64,000 nucleotides of DNA, from assembly GCA_016715645.1 (NCBI GenBank), contig JADJZR010000011.1, forward strand, positions 62,001 through 126,000. The letters run 5' to 3'. A program made the translations under genes and the position numbers. This stretch comes from Elusimicrobiota bacterium. GTDB lineage: Bacteria; Elusimicrobiota; Elusimicrobia; FEN-1173. A model generated the notes under the pieces. It was given only the letters and a program-made list of their open reading frames with translations. It was not told the origin of the DNA and made no database searches. Of the stretch, positions 37,470-47,700 are shown piece after piece; position 1 is the first letter of the stretch, and each line of letters begins with the position of its first letter.

Positions 37470-37498
37470 TTGACCTCGGGGTGGGGAAATGGTTAAAT
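37470..37498 (+). promoter_or_regulatory. tmk operon promoter (TTGACC-17-TTAAAT), leaderless arrangement
   Basis: TTGACC at 37470-37475 and TTAAAT at 37493-37498, spacer 17 nt. The tmk GTG begins 7 nt after the -10 box, at the expected transcription start, and there is no Shine-Dalgarno. The 37339-37469 stretch shows nothing else I can name. Confidence 0.6.
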
Positions 37499-37505
37499 CT
37501 CCGTC

Positions 37506-38174
37506 GTGAAACGGGGATTGTTTATCACTTTTGAAGGCGGGGAAGGGTCTGGGAAAAGCACCCAGGCCCGTTTGTTGGCCGACCGACTGCGAAAAATGGG
37601 GCGGGCGGTCGAGCATACGCGGGAACCAGGGGGCACGTCCATCGCCGAATCGGTTCGGCGGGTTTTGCTCAATCCGTCCAGCCGTGTGGCGCCTTTAACC
37701 GAACTGATGCTGTACGAAGCGGCCCGGGCCCAGCATTTGGCCGAAGTGGTGACCCCGGCCCTGGCCGCCGGTAAAATTGTTGTCTGCGAACGATACACCG
37801 ACGCCACCGAAGCGTACCAGGGTTTTGGCCGACGGCTGGACCTCAAAAAAATCCGCGTTCTTAACTCGATTGCCACCGACGGGCTTCGGCCCGATCGGAC
37901 CTTTCTGTTGGATGTCCCGGTCGGGCAAGGGCTATCGGCGGCCCGGGGTTTAACCAAACGGTTGTCCGCGGGCTCGGCCCGGGCCGTCGGCGGGGACCGG
38001 ATCGAACGGGAATCGACCGCTTTTCATAAACGGGTTCGGCGTGGCTATTTGGCGTTGGCCCGCCGGGACAAAAAAAGGATTTGCGTGATCGCCTGGGGCC
38101 TGTCTATCGACCACGTCCACGGGCGCATTCTTCAAGAGTTGGCTCCCCTGCTCCATGGCAAACGAAATCGCTGA
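37506..38174 (+). CDS. tmk: Thymidylate kinase
   Basis: 222 aa from GTG 37506. P-loop FEGGEGSGKSTQ, HTREPGGT, LMLYEAARAQHL, VVCERYTDATEAYQGFGR (DR-type motif) and FLLDVPV are family motifs. It phosphorylates dTMP to dTDP. It overlaps holB by 20 bp, a common tmk-holB pairing. The LID region is slightly divergent. Confidence 0.93.
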   Translation: MKRGLFITFEGGEGSGKSTQARLLADRLRKMGRAVEHTREPGGTSIAESVRRVLLNPSSRVAPLTELMLYEAARAQHLAEVVTPALAAGKIVVCERYTDATEAYQGFGRRLDLKKIRVLNSIATDGLRPDRTFLLDVPVGQGLSAARGLTKRLSAGSARAVGGDRIERESTAFHKRVRRGYLALARRDKKRICVIAWGLSIDHVHGRILQELAPLLHGKRNR

Positions 38175-39123
38175 ACGCTTCTTCCCGGAAGTGTTGGGTC
38201 AAGACAACGCGGTTCAAACGTTGACCGCGGCCTTAACGGCGGGTCGGGCACCCCACGCCTATTTGTTTACGGGCCCTGCCGGCGTGGGCAAAAAAACCAC
38301 GGCCCGGGCCTGGGCCAAGGCCCTCTTATGCGTGTCGCCCACTTCGGTGGGGATTCCCTGCGCGGCGTGTTCCGCCTGCAAAAAAGTCAACGCCCACAGC
38401 CATCCGGACCTGTTGTGGGTGGATTTTGAGTTTCAAGCGGCTCTGCTCAAGGAACCCCTGGACAAACAGAAATCGTTAAAAATCGCCACGGTGCGGGAAA
38501 TGGAACGTCTCTTGCGATTGAAACCGTTGGAAGGGCGGGTAAAAGTGGCGGTCCTGACACCCGCCGACCTGGTGGGGGACGACGCGTCCCACGCCCTGCT
38601 AAAAATTTTGGAAGAGCCGCCGCCGGGCACTCACATTGTTTTAATTTCTGACGAAGCCGGCGCCCTGTTGGCCACTATTCGGTCGCGCTGTCAGCGGGTT
38701 CGGTTTCGGCCCTTGGCCCTGGAGGTGGTGTCGGACATTGTGGCGCGCGAACACGGAAACCGACCCGCCGCCGAGGTGGACCGCGCCGCGCGCGCCGCCG
38801 ATGGCTCGGTGGAACGGGCCCGCGCGCTGTTGGAAGAAAACACCGTGCTGGCTTTTGACTGGGCCACGTGTCCGCTCAGCGAGCTGTTAACCTGGTGCGA
38901 GGGATTTCAAAATCCCCGGGTGGGCCGGACCGGAGCGGAACGGTTTTTGGAAGCCCTGTTGGCTCAGTTTCAGTTGGATGTTCGGGCTGGGGATCGGTCC
39001 GCGGACGATTTGGACCGAGCCCTGCTCGCGCTCACGCGGATCCGCCAAAACGCCAACGTGGGCCTGACGCTCCAACATCTTTTGCTTCACATTCGACGTA
39101 ACGCGCGAAAACACGGAGGGTAA
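38155..39123 (+). CDS. holB: DNA polymerase III subunit delta'
   Basis: 322 aa. AAA+ clamp-loader fold: Walker A-like TGPAGVGKKT, a zinc module (CVSPTSVGIPCAACSACKK), DASHALLKILEEPPPGTHIVLIS (sensor 1 region) and TIRSRCQRVRF, all typical of delta'/gamma. Part of the replicative clamp loader. Immediately followed by metG. Confidence 0.9.
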   Translation: MANEIAERFFPEVLGQDNAVQTLTAALTAGRAPHAYLFTGPAGVGKKTTARAWAKALLCVSPTSVGIPCAACSACKKVNAHSHPDLLWVDFEFQAALLKEPLDKQKSLKIATVREMERLLRLKPLEGRVKVAVLTPADLVGDDASHALLKILEEPPPGTHIVLISDEAGALLATIRSRCQRVRFRPLALEVVSDIVAREHGNRPAAEVDRAARAADGSVERARALLEENTVLAFDWATCPLSELLTWCEGFQNPRVGRTGAERFLEALLAQFQLDVRAGDRSADDLDRALLALTRIRQNANVGLTLQHLLLHIRRNARKHGG

Positions 39124-40683
39124 ATGAAATCCTTTTATATCACCACCCCCATTTATTACGCCAACGACGTGCCACACATTGGGCACGCGTACACCACCGT
39201 GGCCGCCGACGTGGCGGCACGCTGGCGCCGTTTGCGCGGCGACACGGTTCGCTTTCTGACCGGAACCGATGAGCACGGGTCCAAAATCGCCCAAGCCGCG
39301 GCGGCCAAGGGCCAGTCCCCCGCCGATTATCTGGAAGGGGTGGTGGCCCATTACAAGGCCCTGTGGACGCGGTTAAATATATCTCACGACGATTTTATCC
39401 GCACCACCGAAGAACGTCACAAACGGGTGGTGCAACAGGTGTTCGAGCGGTTGCTCAAACAAGGCGACATCTATTTGGGTTCCTACGAAGGCTGGTACTG
39501 CGTTCCCGACGAGACATTTTGGGCCCAGGGGGATTTGATTGACGGACGTTGCCCCACCTGCGGCCGGCTTGTGGAGAAGATCAAAGAAGAAAGCTATTTC
39601 TTACGGTTGTCCGCTTACGAGAAGCGCCTACTGGACTATTACGAACAAAATCCGGATTTTCTTCAGCCGAAATTTCGCGCGCCAGAAATTGTCCAATTCG
39701 TTAAAGGCGGCCTTAACGATTTGTCGGTCAGCCGGGTCAAAGTGGCCTGGGGAATCCCCGTGGTCTCTAACCCTCGCCACACGGTGTATGTGTGGATCGA
39801 CGCGCTGTCCAACTACATCACGGCGTTGGGCTATGACCTGGAAAAACCAGGGCCCCTGTTTAACCAATTTTGGCCCGCCGATATTCATTTGGTGGGAAAA
39901 GAAATTTATCGGTTCCACGCCGTCATTTGGCCTGTTCTGCTGATGGCGTTGGGGCTCCCGTTGCCCAAACAGGTGTTCGCCCACGGCTGGTGGACCGTGG
40001 AAGGGGAAAAAATGTCCAAGTCCAAGGGCAACGTGGTGGACCCCCACATCGTTGCCGCCGATTACGGCGTGGACGCGTTTCGCTATTTTGTATTGCGGGA
40101 AGTGCCTTTTGGATCCGACGGGGACTTTTCCCTGTCGGCCCTGGCGGGCCGATACAACGCCGAACTGGCCAACGCCCTGGGCAACCTGCTCAACCGGGTG
40201 TTGACCCTTTTGGAAAAGAATTTTGATGGATCCTTGGACGTTCCCACCGATCCTGTCCTGGTTCCCGCGCGCGCAGGTGATTGGCTGGCCGACTACGATG
40301 GAGTTCTGTCGCGGCTGGCGTTCAGCGAGGCGTTGGAAAAAGTGATGGGGTTGGTGAGCCGCGCCAACAAATACGCCGACGAACAGGCCCCTTGGAAGCT
40401 GGTTAAAACCGACCTGGCCAAAGCCCATCCGGTGTTGGTGGAAATGGCTCGGGCCCTTAAATTGGCGGCTCTGGCGCTTCATCCGTTCATGCCCACGGTG
40501 ACCCAAGAAATGTGGTCCCAGTTGGGTGAATCCGAGCCTCTGGCCCAGGCCGCGCCGGACCTGATCAAAAGCGGCACCATTGGTTTTACCCCAGGGCAAA
40601 AAATTAAGAAGGGGTCGCCTCTTTTCCCCCGCAAAGAGGTTCCCGGAAAGGCCGGTTCCGGGCCCGCATCCAAACCCGCGTGA
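39124..40683 (+). CDS. metG: Methionyl-tRNA synthetase
   Basis: 519 aa, class I. HIGH-type motif (HIGHAYT, about residues 18-24), FLTGTDEHGSKI, CPTCGRL zinc knuckle, WIDALSNYI, FHAVIWPVLL and the KMSKSKGN loop (about 297-303). It lacks the C-terminal tRNA-binding dimerisation domain of the long form. Starts right after the holB stop; overlaps tatD. Confidence 0.97.
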   Translation: MKSFYITTPIYYANDVPHIGHAYTTVAADVAARWRRLRGDTVRFLTGTDEHGSKIAQAAAAKGQSPADYLEGVVAHYKALWTRLNISHDDFIRTTEERHKRVVQQVFERLLKQGDIYLGSYEGWYCVPDETFWAQGDLIDGRCPTCGRLVEKIKEESYFLRLSAYEKRLLDYYEQNPDFLQPKFRAPEIVQFVKGGLNDLSVSRVKVAWGIPVVSNPRHTVYVWIDALSNYITALGYDLEKPGPLFNQFWPADIHLVGKEIYRFHAVIWPVLLMALGLPLPKQVFAHGWWTVEGEKMSKSKGNVVDPHIVAADYGVDAFRYFVLREVPFGSDGDFSLSALAGRYNAELANALGNLLNRVLTLLEKNFDGSLDVPTDPVLVPARAGDWLADYDGVLSRLAFSEALEKVMGLVSRANKYADEQAPWKLVKTDLAKAHPVLVEMARALKLAALALHPFMPTVTQEMWSQLGESEPLAQAAPDLIKSGTIGFTPGQKIKKGSPLFPRKEVPGKAGSGPASKPA

Positions 40684-41477
40684 TCGTCGAAACCCACGGT
40701 CATTTGGCCGATGCCCAGTTCGACCTCGATCGCGACGACGTTCTAGCCCGGGCTCGGTTATCGGGGGTGACACCTTTTATCGAGATCGGCGAGGAAGAAC
40801 CCCAGTGGGCCAAGGCCCGTGCCCTGTCTGAATCCCACCCAGACGTTTACTGGACGGCGGGAATGCACCCTTATTATGCCAACGCGGTCGACGGGGCCTT
40901 GTTGGATCGGTTAGCCCAATCGATTGAACATCCCCGATGCGTGGCGGTGGGCGAGATCGGGTTGGATTATCACCGGGACGATTCGCCCCGGGACGTTCAA
41001 AGAAAAGCCTTGGCGGACCTGCTGGCCGCGGCGGTACGGGCCCGTAAACCGGTGGTTCTCCATTGTCGGGAATCCCACCCGGACCGAACCGAAGCCCAAC
41101 AGGATTTGCTGGACATTCTTCGGTCGGTGAAGGTTCCCGCCGACGCCCAAAAACCCGCCGGGGTGGCCCATTGTTTTCAAGGGACGGTCCCGATGGCCCA
41201 GTCCCTTTGCGCCCTGGGATATATGATTGGTGTCGATGCCCCTTTAACCTACCCGAAAGCCGGTGCGTTGAGAGAGATGGTGGCTACCGTTCCTCTGGAA
41301 CATTTGGTTTTGGAAACCGACAGCCCCTACTTGCCGCCCCAAAGCCATCGCGGAAAACGCAACGAGCCCGCTCACCTGCCCGCCATTGCCCGGGCCCTGG
41401 CGGACATCAAAGGGGTTCCTTTTGACACGGTGACCTCCGTCACTTCTGCCAACGCCCGCCGATTGTTCCGAATTTGA
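40680..41477 (+). CDS. tatD: TatD-family metal-dependent hydrolase/DNase
   Basis: 265 aa from GTG 40680 overlapping metG. Metal ligands ETHGHLADAQFD (HxH), GEIGLDYHRDD, VLHCRESH, AHCFQG and VLETDSPYLPPQ are all present. Cytosolic, two-metal deoxyribonuclease; the metG-tatD pairing is widespread. Confidence 0.93.
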   Translation: MIVETHGHLADAQFDLDRDDVLARARLSGVTPFIEIGEEEPQWAKARALSESHPDVYWTAGMHPYYANAVDGALLDRLAQSIEHPRCVAVGEIGLDYHRDDSPRDVQRKALADLLAAAVRARKPVVLHCRESHPDRTEAQQDLLDILRSVKVPADAQKPAGVAHCFQGTVPMAQSLCALGYMIGVDAPLTYPKAGALREMVATVPLEHLVLETDSPYLPPQSHRGKRNEPAHLPAIARALADIKGVPFDTVTSVTSANARRLFRI

Positions 41478-41485
41478 AAAAACCA

Positions 41486-41514
41486 TTGACAAATTGACGA
41501 GCTGGCCCTAAGCT
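41486..41514 (+). promoter_or_regulatory. Envelope-operon promoter (TTGACA-17-TAAGCT)
   Basis: Consensus TTGACA (41486-41491), 17-nt spacer, TAAGCT (41509-41514), 40 nt before the FecR gene start. The leader holds a strong hairpin. Confidence 0.65.
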
Positions 41515-41521
41515 TCCTAGG

Positions 41522-41544
41522 CCGGGAAGGCTTCGCCTTCCCGG
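41522..41544 (+). repeat. Perfect hairpin in the FecR-gene leader
   Basis: A 10-bp perfect stem (CCGGGAAGGC with GCCTTCCCGG) around loop TTC, ending 9 nt before the start ATG. Too close to the start to be a terminator of the operon it leads, though it could end tatD transcription. It shares the TTC loop with hairpins at 61896-61954. Confidence 0.75.
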
Positions 41545-41553
41545 ACAAAAACC

Positions 41554-43263
41554 ATGGGCCATTTACGTCGACAGATCGCGCGAATGTTATTTCGAGGAGC
41601 GGGACTGACGCTTCTGGGAACAGCCGTTTGTTGGGCCGAACCCATCGTGGTCAAATCGGTTCGGGGCACGGCCGAAATCCAAAAATCCAATTCACAGGCC
41701 AACCGATGGCGCGCGTTAAAAAAGGGAGCGCCCATCAAACCCGGGGATTCCGTCCGCACCGGGCCCGAATCCCGGGTGGAACTGAAAATCGACGATGGAT
41801 CCCTGGTAGTGCTGGGTTCTAAAAGTCGCATCCAGGTGGCGTTGTCGGCGCCGTCTCGGGTCTTCAGCCTGGCGGTGGGCCGGGTGAAAGCGTTCGTTAA
41901 AAAACTTCAACCCCAAAGCAAATTTGAAATTAAAACGCCCCTGGCCGCGGCGGCCGTGCGGGGCACTGTTTTTGAGATGGGGTTTGACGAAACAGCGAAC
42001 GAAGGGTTTTTGGACGTGGACCGGGGCGTGGTGGACCTGTCCCAGGAGGATCGAACTGTTTCAGTCCATGCCGGGGAACGAATGGACTTCCGTCACGGCA
42101 TGCCGTTGGGCGACCGACCCGCGCGGCGGTCCGACGCCGCCCCCGCCGGGGCCGGCGCGGCCGACCGAGCCGAACTGCGCCGGGAGGTGGGATTGGGGAT
42201 GAGCAAAGAGTCGATCATGGCCGCCGCCGCCCGGGAGATCCGCACCGCCGAGTATCAAGAAGGAAAAGTGTTGACCGACGTCAACGGCAACCGGGTGCGA
42301 CTGGAAGAATACATTATCCGAAACCCATCCGAAGTGGCCGCCAATAAAGATCGCGCATTTAAGTTTGTTGTGCTCAACGAACGGGACAACCGCTTCGATT
42401 ATTTTTATTACCTAGGCGTGTTCAACAAAACCATCGCTGACCTGGGCACGGCGTTAAAGGACGTCCGCGGAAAACTCAATGTTCAGCCGGATTTTTATTT
42501 GACGTCTTATGAGATGGGCCAATCCAACACGGTGGATTCGGTGAAAGACACAGGATCCGGCGGCCATCTGGTCAAGGTCGAATTTGACGGGACCGCCTAC
42601 ACGCTGTCCGATCCAGACGACCCTTCTGACACCCGGACGATTGATGAGGCGACGCCGAACGGGTCGGATTACGATATTTACGACCCCGTGGCCGACAGTG
42701 TGGGAACGTTCACCATAGCCGAGCGGGCCGCCGGAGAGGGCCAATCCGCCGTTTACGACAGCGTTCAAGACTCGTACCGGGCGTTCGAAGCCGGGGATGT
42801 CTATTACCGCACGGCGTTTGATTCTTATGAACACCGGCTGTTCGGACCCGGTTGCGCCGTGGGGGGGACACTGAAACAAAGCGTGACCAAAAAAAATTCT
42901 GTTAACACAATGCTCTCCGCCACCGTGGACACGGATTTCGCGGGGCCCCAGGACCCCGACAACGGGCTCATGTACCGCTATTCGTTGGTGAGCCAACCTT
43001 CCGGCGAGGGCGTCTACCACAACAAGGTGGAGGTGTTGTACGCCGACGGAACCTCGGAAACTGTCAATACTTATATAATTTCGGACGAGGGAGAGAAGGC
43101 GCCCTTGAGCGCCTTTGACGGTATCGTCACCGGAGCCGATTTTAAAAACGAACTGCTCAAATGGAATTATCAACAGACCATCGAAGCCACCGAGTTTCAA
43201 GGCCGAAAAATTGATTTGGTGGTGGAGCCGAAAATTTTGATTCGCTCGGGCCTCATCCCATGA
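41554..43263 (+). CDS. FecR-domain secreted protein
   Basis: 569 aa. Signal peptide to about residue 28 (LTLLGTAVCWA), then a FecR domain (about 30-175: VKSVRGTAEIQ..GAPIKPGDSVRTGPESRVELKIDDGSLVVLGSKS..TPLAAAAVRGTVFEM). The rest is acidic, with beta-rich repeats around SVKDT, SVQDSYRAFEAGDVYY, and no clear domain. No sigma factor is nearby, so this is the structural/extracellular FecR type, not an iron-signalling regulator. First gene of the envelope operon. No ribosome site is visible. Confidence 0.82.
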   Translation: MGHLRRQIARMLFRGAGLTLLGTAVCWAEPIVVKSVRGTAEIQKSNSQANRWRALKKGAPIKPGDSVRTGPESRVELKIDDGSLVVLGSKSRIQVALSAPSRVFSLAVGRVKAFVKKLQPQSKFEIKTPLAAAAVRGTVFEMGFDETANEGFLDVDRGVVDLSQEDRTVSVHAGERMDFRHGMPLGDRPARRSDAAPAGAGAADRAELRREVGLGMSKESIMAAAAREIRTAEYQEGKVLTDVNGNRVRLEEYIIRNPSEVAANKDRAFKFVVLNERDNRFDYFYYLGVFNKTIADLGTALKDVRGKLNVQPDFYLTSYEMGQSNTVDSVKDTGSGGHLVKVEFDGTAYTLSDPDDPSDTRTIDEATPNGSDYDIYDPVADSVGTFTIAERAAGEGQSAVYDSVQDSYRAFEAGDVYYRTAFDSYEHRLFGPGCAVGGTLKQSVTKKNSVNTMLSATVDTDFAGPQDPDNGLMYRYSLVSQPSGEGVYHNKVEVLYADGTSETVNTYIISDEGEKAPLSAFDGIVTGADFKNELLKWNYQQTIEATEFQGRKIDLVVEPKILIRSGLIP

Positions 43264-43283
43264 CCGTAACTACGCAGGTGTTT

Positions 43284-43364
43284 TTCCCTCTCCTCTTGGG
43301 AGGCTGGTCGCAGGGCTCCCAGCACCTGGGGCGCCAGAGGCGCTTACGCGAGGGCAGGGTGAGG
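43284..43364. repeat. Intergenic hairpin element, copy A right module
   Basis: About 80 bp, roughly 90% identical to 52681-52762: begins TTCCCTCTCCTCTTGGGAGG and ends GAGGGCAGGGTGAGGG. It includes GCGCC-AGA-GGCGC (43331-43343), where the other copy has GCGGC-AGA-GCCGC, a compensatory pair change. Confidence 0.8.
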
Positions 43365-43391
43365 GGAATATTTTTCCATCAAACGATTACC

Positions 43392-43500
43392 CCATTCCCT
43401 CATCCGCCCCTCCGGGGGTCGCGTGTGCCAGGGGCACACGGTTGCGACGGGCCGAGCAGGCCCTGGGCCCGAAGGGCCTTCTCCCAAGTGGAGAAGGAAA
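43392..43500. repeat. Intergenic hairpin element, copy A left module
   Basis: Begins TTCCCTCATCCGCCCCTCC, contains GTGTGCC-AGG-GGCACAC (about 43431), and ends with CCTTCTCC-CAAGT-GGAGAAGG (43477-43497). It corresponds to 52602-52672, but here follows the right module instead of preceding it. It runs to within 50 bp of the beta-barrel gene start. Confidence 0.65.
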
Positions 43501-43546
43501 ATCTTCCTTTGTCGTTGGAGACGACAGAGGATCTGAGTCGTTACCC

Positions 43547-44782
43547 ATGACCTCTTCTATGGTTTCGCGACGTGGGATCCCCATGGTTGGTCTTTTCGCC
43601 TTCCTTTTCTTTGCGGCGAGTTCGGGCCTCCAGGCGGCTTCGGTGACGACGGTGGCCAACCTGTCGATGACAGGCGGTCAAGACTTTTTCGACGGCGCGG
43701 CCAGTTCCCTCGCAGGGAGTGCCGATGTCCTCGTGACTCCGGTGGTCAAGTTTTCTGACCGCTGGAGTCTGTTCCCCACCTACCATGGGTTTTATCTGGG
43801 CAACCAGCAGATACAGTCCTTTGCGGGGGGGGGCACTTTGTTCCAGGATTCCACAGGCCAGTCGGTGTTGCTCAAAAGCGTCACCACCCTAGGGTCCTGG
43901 AAAATCAAACCGTCCGTGGGGGTCGGGTTTGAATGGCTGAAAGAAACCGAAGATGAAGACTGGGGCGAAGGGTTGTTCGATTACCGGCGGTTCAGCGGCG
44001 GTTTGGAATCCGAATACCAACCTTCCGACCGGTGGGGCGGTCGGCTGGCTTACGATTATTACAAGATGGAGTTTCCTAACTACACGTCTTTGGAATCCGC
44101 CCAGGACGCAACCAATACCCGAGAACTTGCCGGCGAAAATGTGTTGGACAGTCAAAACCACATGGGGACCGTGGGCCTGTGGACGGTTTTTCCAGGCGGT
44201 GTTCGTGCCGACGCGGGGGCCACCCTGACCGGCCGACTCTACGACGATCAACCCGTTGTCAACTCCCAAGGCCAATTGGAACCCACCGACCGGCAAGACA
44301 CTCTCTTATCGACCCAATTGGGGTTGGCCCGGGGGTTTCACAGCCTGTTTGATTCCAAACTGCGTTTCTCTTTGGACGGCCAGTGGAATCGGCAGTCGTC
44401 CAACCAAAACCATTATGACGCGAAGAATGAAAACAACCTTTTCCAGGAAAACTATTACGGTTACAAAGAGTGGATGTGGATCCCCGCTGTGTCGGTGGTC
44501 TCCTCGGGCGGGGCGTGGATCACGCGGCTGTCCGCCTCGTTGGAGCGGCGGGACTACGACGACCGCAAAGAGCAGGACGTCAATGGCAACGACCAGTCCG
44601 ACCTCCTGTGGGTCAAGACAACCATCGGGCGTTTTTCGCTCACCCGACAGGTGACCGAACGGGCTTCCTGGGTGGCTCAAGCGTCCGTGGGACGGAGCCG
44701 ATCCAACACCGACTACGAAGACGTGTTCCAATACACTTACCGAATGGCCAGTTGGGGATTGGGATTTAATTATGAATACTAA
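43547..44782 (+). CDS. Outer-membrane beta-barrel protein
   Basis: 411 aa from ATG 43547 (ATG 43559 also in frame). Signal peptide ending SSGLQAA, then many alternating aromatic/hydrophobic strands (LFPTYHGFYLGNQQ, GRLAYDYYKMEFPNY, GLWTVFPGGVRADAGATLTG, WVAQASVGRSRSNTDYED) ending in the terminal aromatic residue Tyr (GLGFNYEY), the barrel-insertion pattern. No ligand known. Second gene of the envelope operon; overlaps the giant gene by 11 bp. Confidence 0.7.
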   Translation: MTSSMVSRRGIPMVGLFAFLFFAASSGLQAASVTTVANLSMTGGQDFFDGAASSLAGSADVLVTPVVKFSDRWSLFPTYHGFYLGNQQIQSFAGGGTLFQDSTGQSVLLKSVTTLGSWKIKPSVGVGFEWLKETEDEDWGEGLFDYRRFSGGLESEYQPSDRWGGRLAYDYYKMEFPNYTSLESAQDATNTRELAGENVLDSQNHMGTVGLWTVFPGGVRADAGATLTGRLYDDQPVVNSQGQLEPTDRQDTLLSTQLGLARGFHSLFDSKLRFSLDGQWNRQSSNQNHYDAKNENNLFQENYYGYKEWMWIPAVSVVSSGGAWITRLSASLERRDYDDRKEQDVNGNDQSDLLWVKTTIGRFSLTRQVTERASWVAQASVGRSRSNTDYEDVFQYTYRMASWGLGFNYEY

Positions 44783-47700
44783 ATTGCGCTGTCTCTCTTT
44801 GGCCGGCGCGCTGGCCCTTGCGGTGGGGGCCACCGCCCACGCCGTCAGCATGAATGGAACCGTTAACCTGACCGGCGGGTTGGTCGGTCCGGTGTTCGCC
44901 CAGGTGGCCGTGGCCACCTATCCCGTCATTAACCCCAGCACCGCATTTACGCCGAGCGTGTACGTCGCTTCAGTGACCGTGCAAATTCCTTCACTGGTCG
45001 GGACATTTAGTTTCCCCAGCCTGCCTTTTTTTACGCCGCCCACCACCTATTACGTTTACGCCTACATCGATGCAGACGTCGACGAGGTGATCGATCCCCT
45101 TGAACCCTGCGGCGGATACGGGCCGTTTCCTTACCATCAACCAACCGCCACCATGACCGCTGTCTCAAACATCGATTCGGGCTCCGTTTCTTTGGACCTT
45201 CTTACACGCGGGGCTATTGAGGGTTGGGTGAGTGTCATGGGGGGAGTGACCGGCGACCGCCTTATGATTCGCGCCGTGGAAGATGTGGCTGCGCCCAACA
45301 CCACTCTGACGCAATATACCTCCATCCCATTGGCAGGAGGATTCTATTCCCTTCCCCACCTAAAACCCCTGGCTAATGCCTACAAAGTGGAAGCGTGGAT
45401 TGACAGCGATTTCGTGGGCGTTCCCTACGCGTGGGATGCCAACGAACCTAAATTCAACGTGTCGAGCCTGATGGTGACGGCCAACACCATTTCCAATGCC
45501 CAAACGCTCCTGATTTCCGGGCCAGGTCCGGACCACATTCGCCTGACCGGAAACGATATGTCCACCCACCAGACCATTGTGGTTGACCGGCCTTCGTCCC
45601 CCTTGAAAGTCACTGTCCGCGACGCCCAGGATCAGATAGTCGAGGTCCCCGAGGCCACGGCTCTTTATTTTGAGGCCTATAGTGTCGCTGGTAACATGGT
45701 TCCTGAACTGTCAGTGGGGGGGGACGCGTTTCAGCCCGTGCCCGGTCCGATGTATATCGCGGCCGCCCTGTCGGAGTCCGAACCCCTTGTGTTTCGTTCC
45801 ACCCAGCCCGGCCATGTGACCTTGCGGGTGGAAGCGCGGGATTTTCCGTCTTCGGGTCAATCCCGATATTCGTGGTATGATTTTGATGTTCTTCCAGCGG
45901 GTTCGGGATTCACGAACGTTGGCGTTCGAACCAACTCCCAACCAGCCGGGGCAGGCCTGTCCACATCGACCGTCATCACGCCGGACAACGACGGCGCAAA
46001 CGACAGCGCGGTGTTTTCATGCACGCCCCCCGCCCTGGAGACCCCCTGGGAACTGTGGATTTCGTCCGATTCTTCCATTGAGTCCAGCGTGATTTATCGT
46101 TACTACGGTTACGGAACCGGCGAGGCTTACTGGCATGGATACGATCACTCCGGACGGCGCGTGCCCAGCGCAACGTATTACGCCCGGTTTCAAACCAACG
46201 GGCAAGGCATCGTGTCATCCACATTAACCGTCGTCGTTCAGTCCGTGGGTATCACAGGCCGCGTGGTGGACGGCCAGGAGCAGCCTATTTTTGAGGCCGA
46301 AGTGAATGTCTACGGCCAAAACGGAGGCGGTTTCCAACTGACCGATTCCGATGGTCAGTTCAACGTGAGCGGCCTTAAACCCCTTTCCTTTTATAACGTC
46401 GAACTGCGCAAGAGCGGTTACCAAACTGTCCGATTCTCCACGTCCACCAACCTGGTCACCGACCCCGCCGTCGATTTGGGCACGCGCACGCTTGAACAGG
46501 GCATCACCTTGGCGGTTCACGTGGATGTGTCAGCGGCGCCAAACCGCGACATTTTTGGCGGCGTCAACGTGTTCGATCCGGCCGCCCGCGATAACCAGTG
46601 GGGCAGTGTGCGCATTTCCAGCGGGTCCACCGCGTCCGATAACGGGCGGTATAACGGCGATGCCCAGTTTTCTACCTGGACCTTCATCACCGTTCGGCCC
46701 AACACAATGTACCAGGTGGAGGTGAACCTTCCAGACTTCGGCCGATCCACCGCCGCTTGGACCTCTCCCGCCACGGGGATCGGATTCCTCACGTTTAATA
46801 TGACACGCAAACCCAACGTGTATGGAAAAGTGTTTTTCCCGTCACCGCTCACCATCGGGCAATGGGTCAACGTGGACGCGCGGCTGGATCAACAGTCTAT
46901 GTCCACGGCCTGGGGCGGCGCATGGATCAATGCGGGCGCGCAAGAGGGATTGTTCTCTCTCTACGGACTCAGCGACGGCACCTACCACCTTCGGGCCTAT
47001 GCCCAGGGTTTCGTGGCGAGCACCGCCAGTGTCACCGTGGACGGTGAAGATGTGGGCCATCCCAACACCGGCGGGGTGGATTTTGCTCCGTTTTCTAAAG
47101 GGGGAAAAATCACCGGTGACCTCACGGTCACGGGCGACACGACCGGCCTGTCCTCCTCAGGCCCCGGCGGTTCCTGCGCCAACAACGAATTTGCCGTGCC
47201 CCTCAACGCCAATTCCCGGTCGTCGTTTATGGGAACGTTTACCCAGGCCTGCCTACCCAAATCGGCCAACGTCAGCTCGGCTTCTTACGAAATCGCCGGT
47301 TTAGCCGACGGGACTTACGAGGTCTATTCTTACCTGCCGGGGTTCGAATTTTCGTCCAATGGGCCCCTTCAAGTGACAGTGGCCAACAGCTCCGGGACAG
47401 CCAATCTGGGGTTCGTGGCCCTGGCGGGTTCATTGACCGTGGTGGCGGACCTTCCCGCGGACGACGATGCGGCTTTGGTCTCTTACGAGCTGTCTTTGGG
47501 TTATGGGAACACATCTTCTTGGTCCGGCGTTTTGACCGCGTCCGGCCCATCGCAGGGGGTGGCTACCGTCACAGGTTTGGGAACCGGCCTTTACACCCTC
47601 CAAGTGGAAAACGGAAATCGCGATCTGGATTTTCGGCGGGAATTGGTGGTGCCCGTAAAAAATGGATCGGCGGCCACGGCCCAGGTTGATTTAACCGTGC

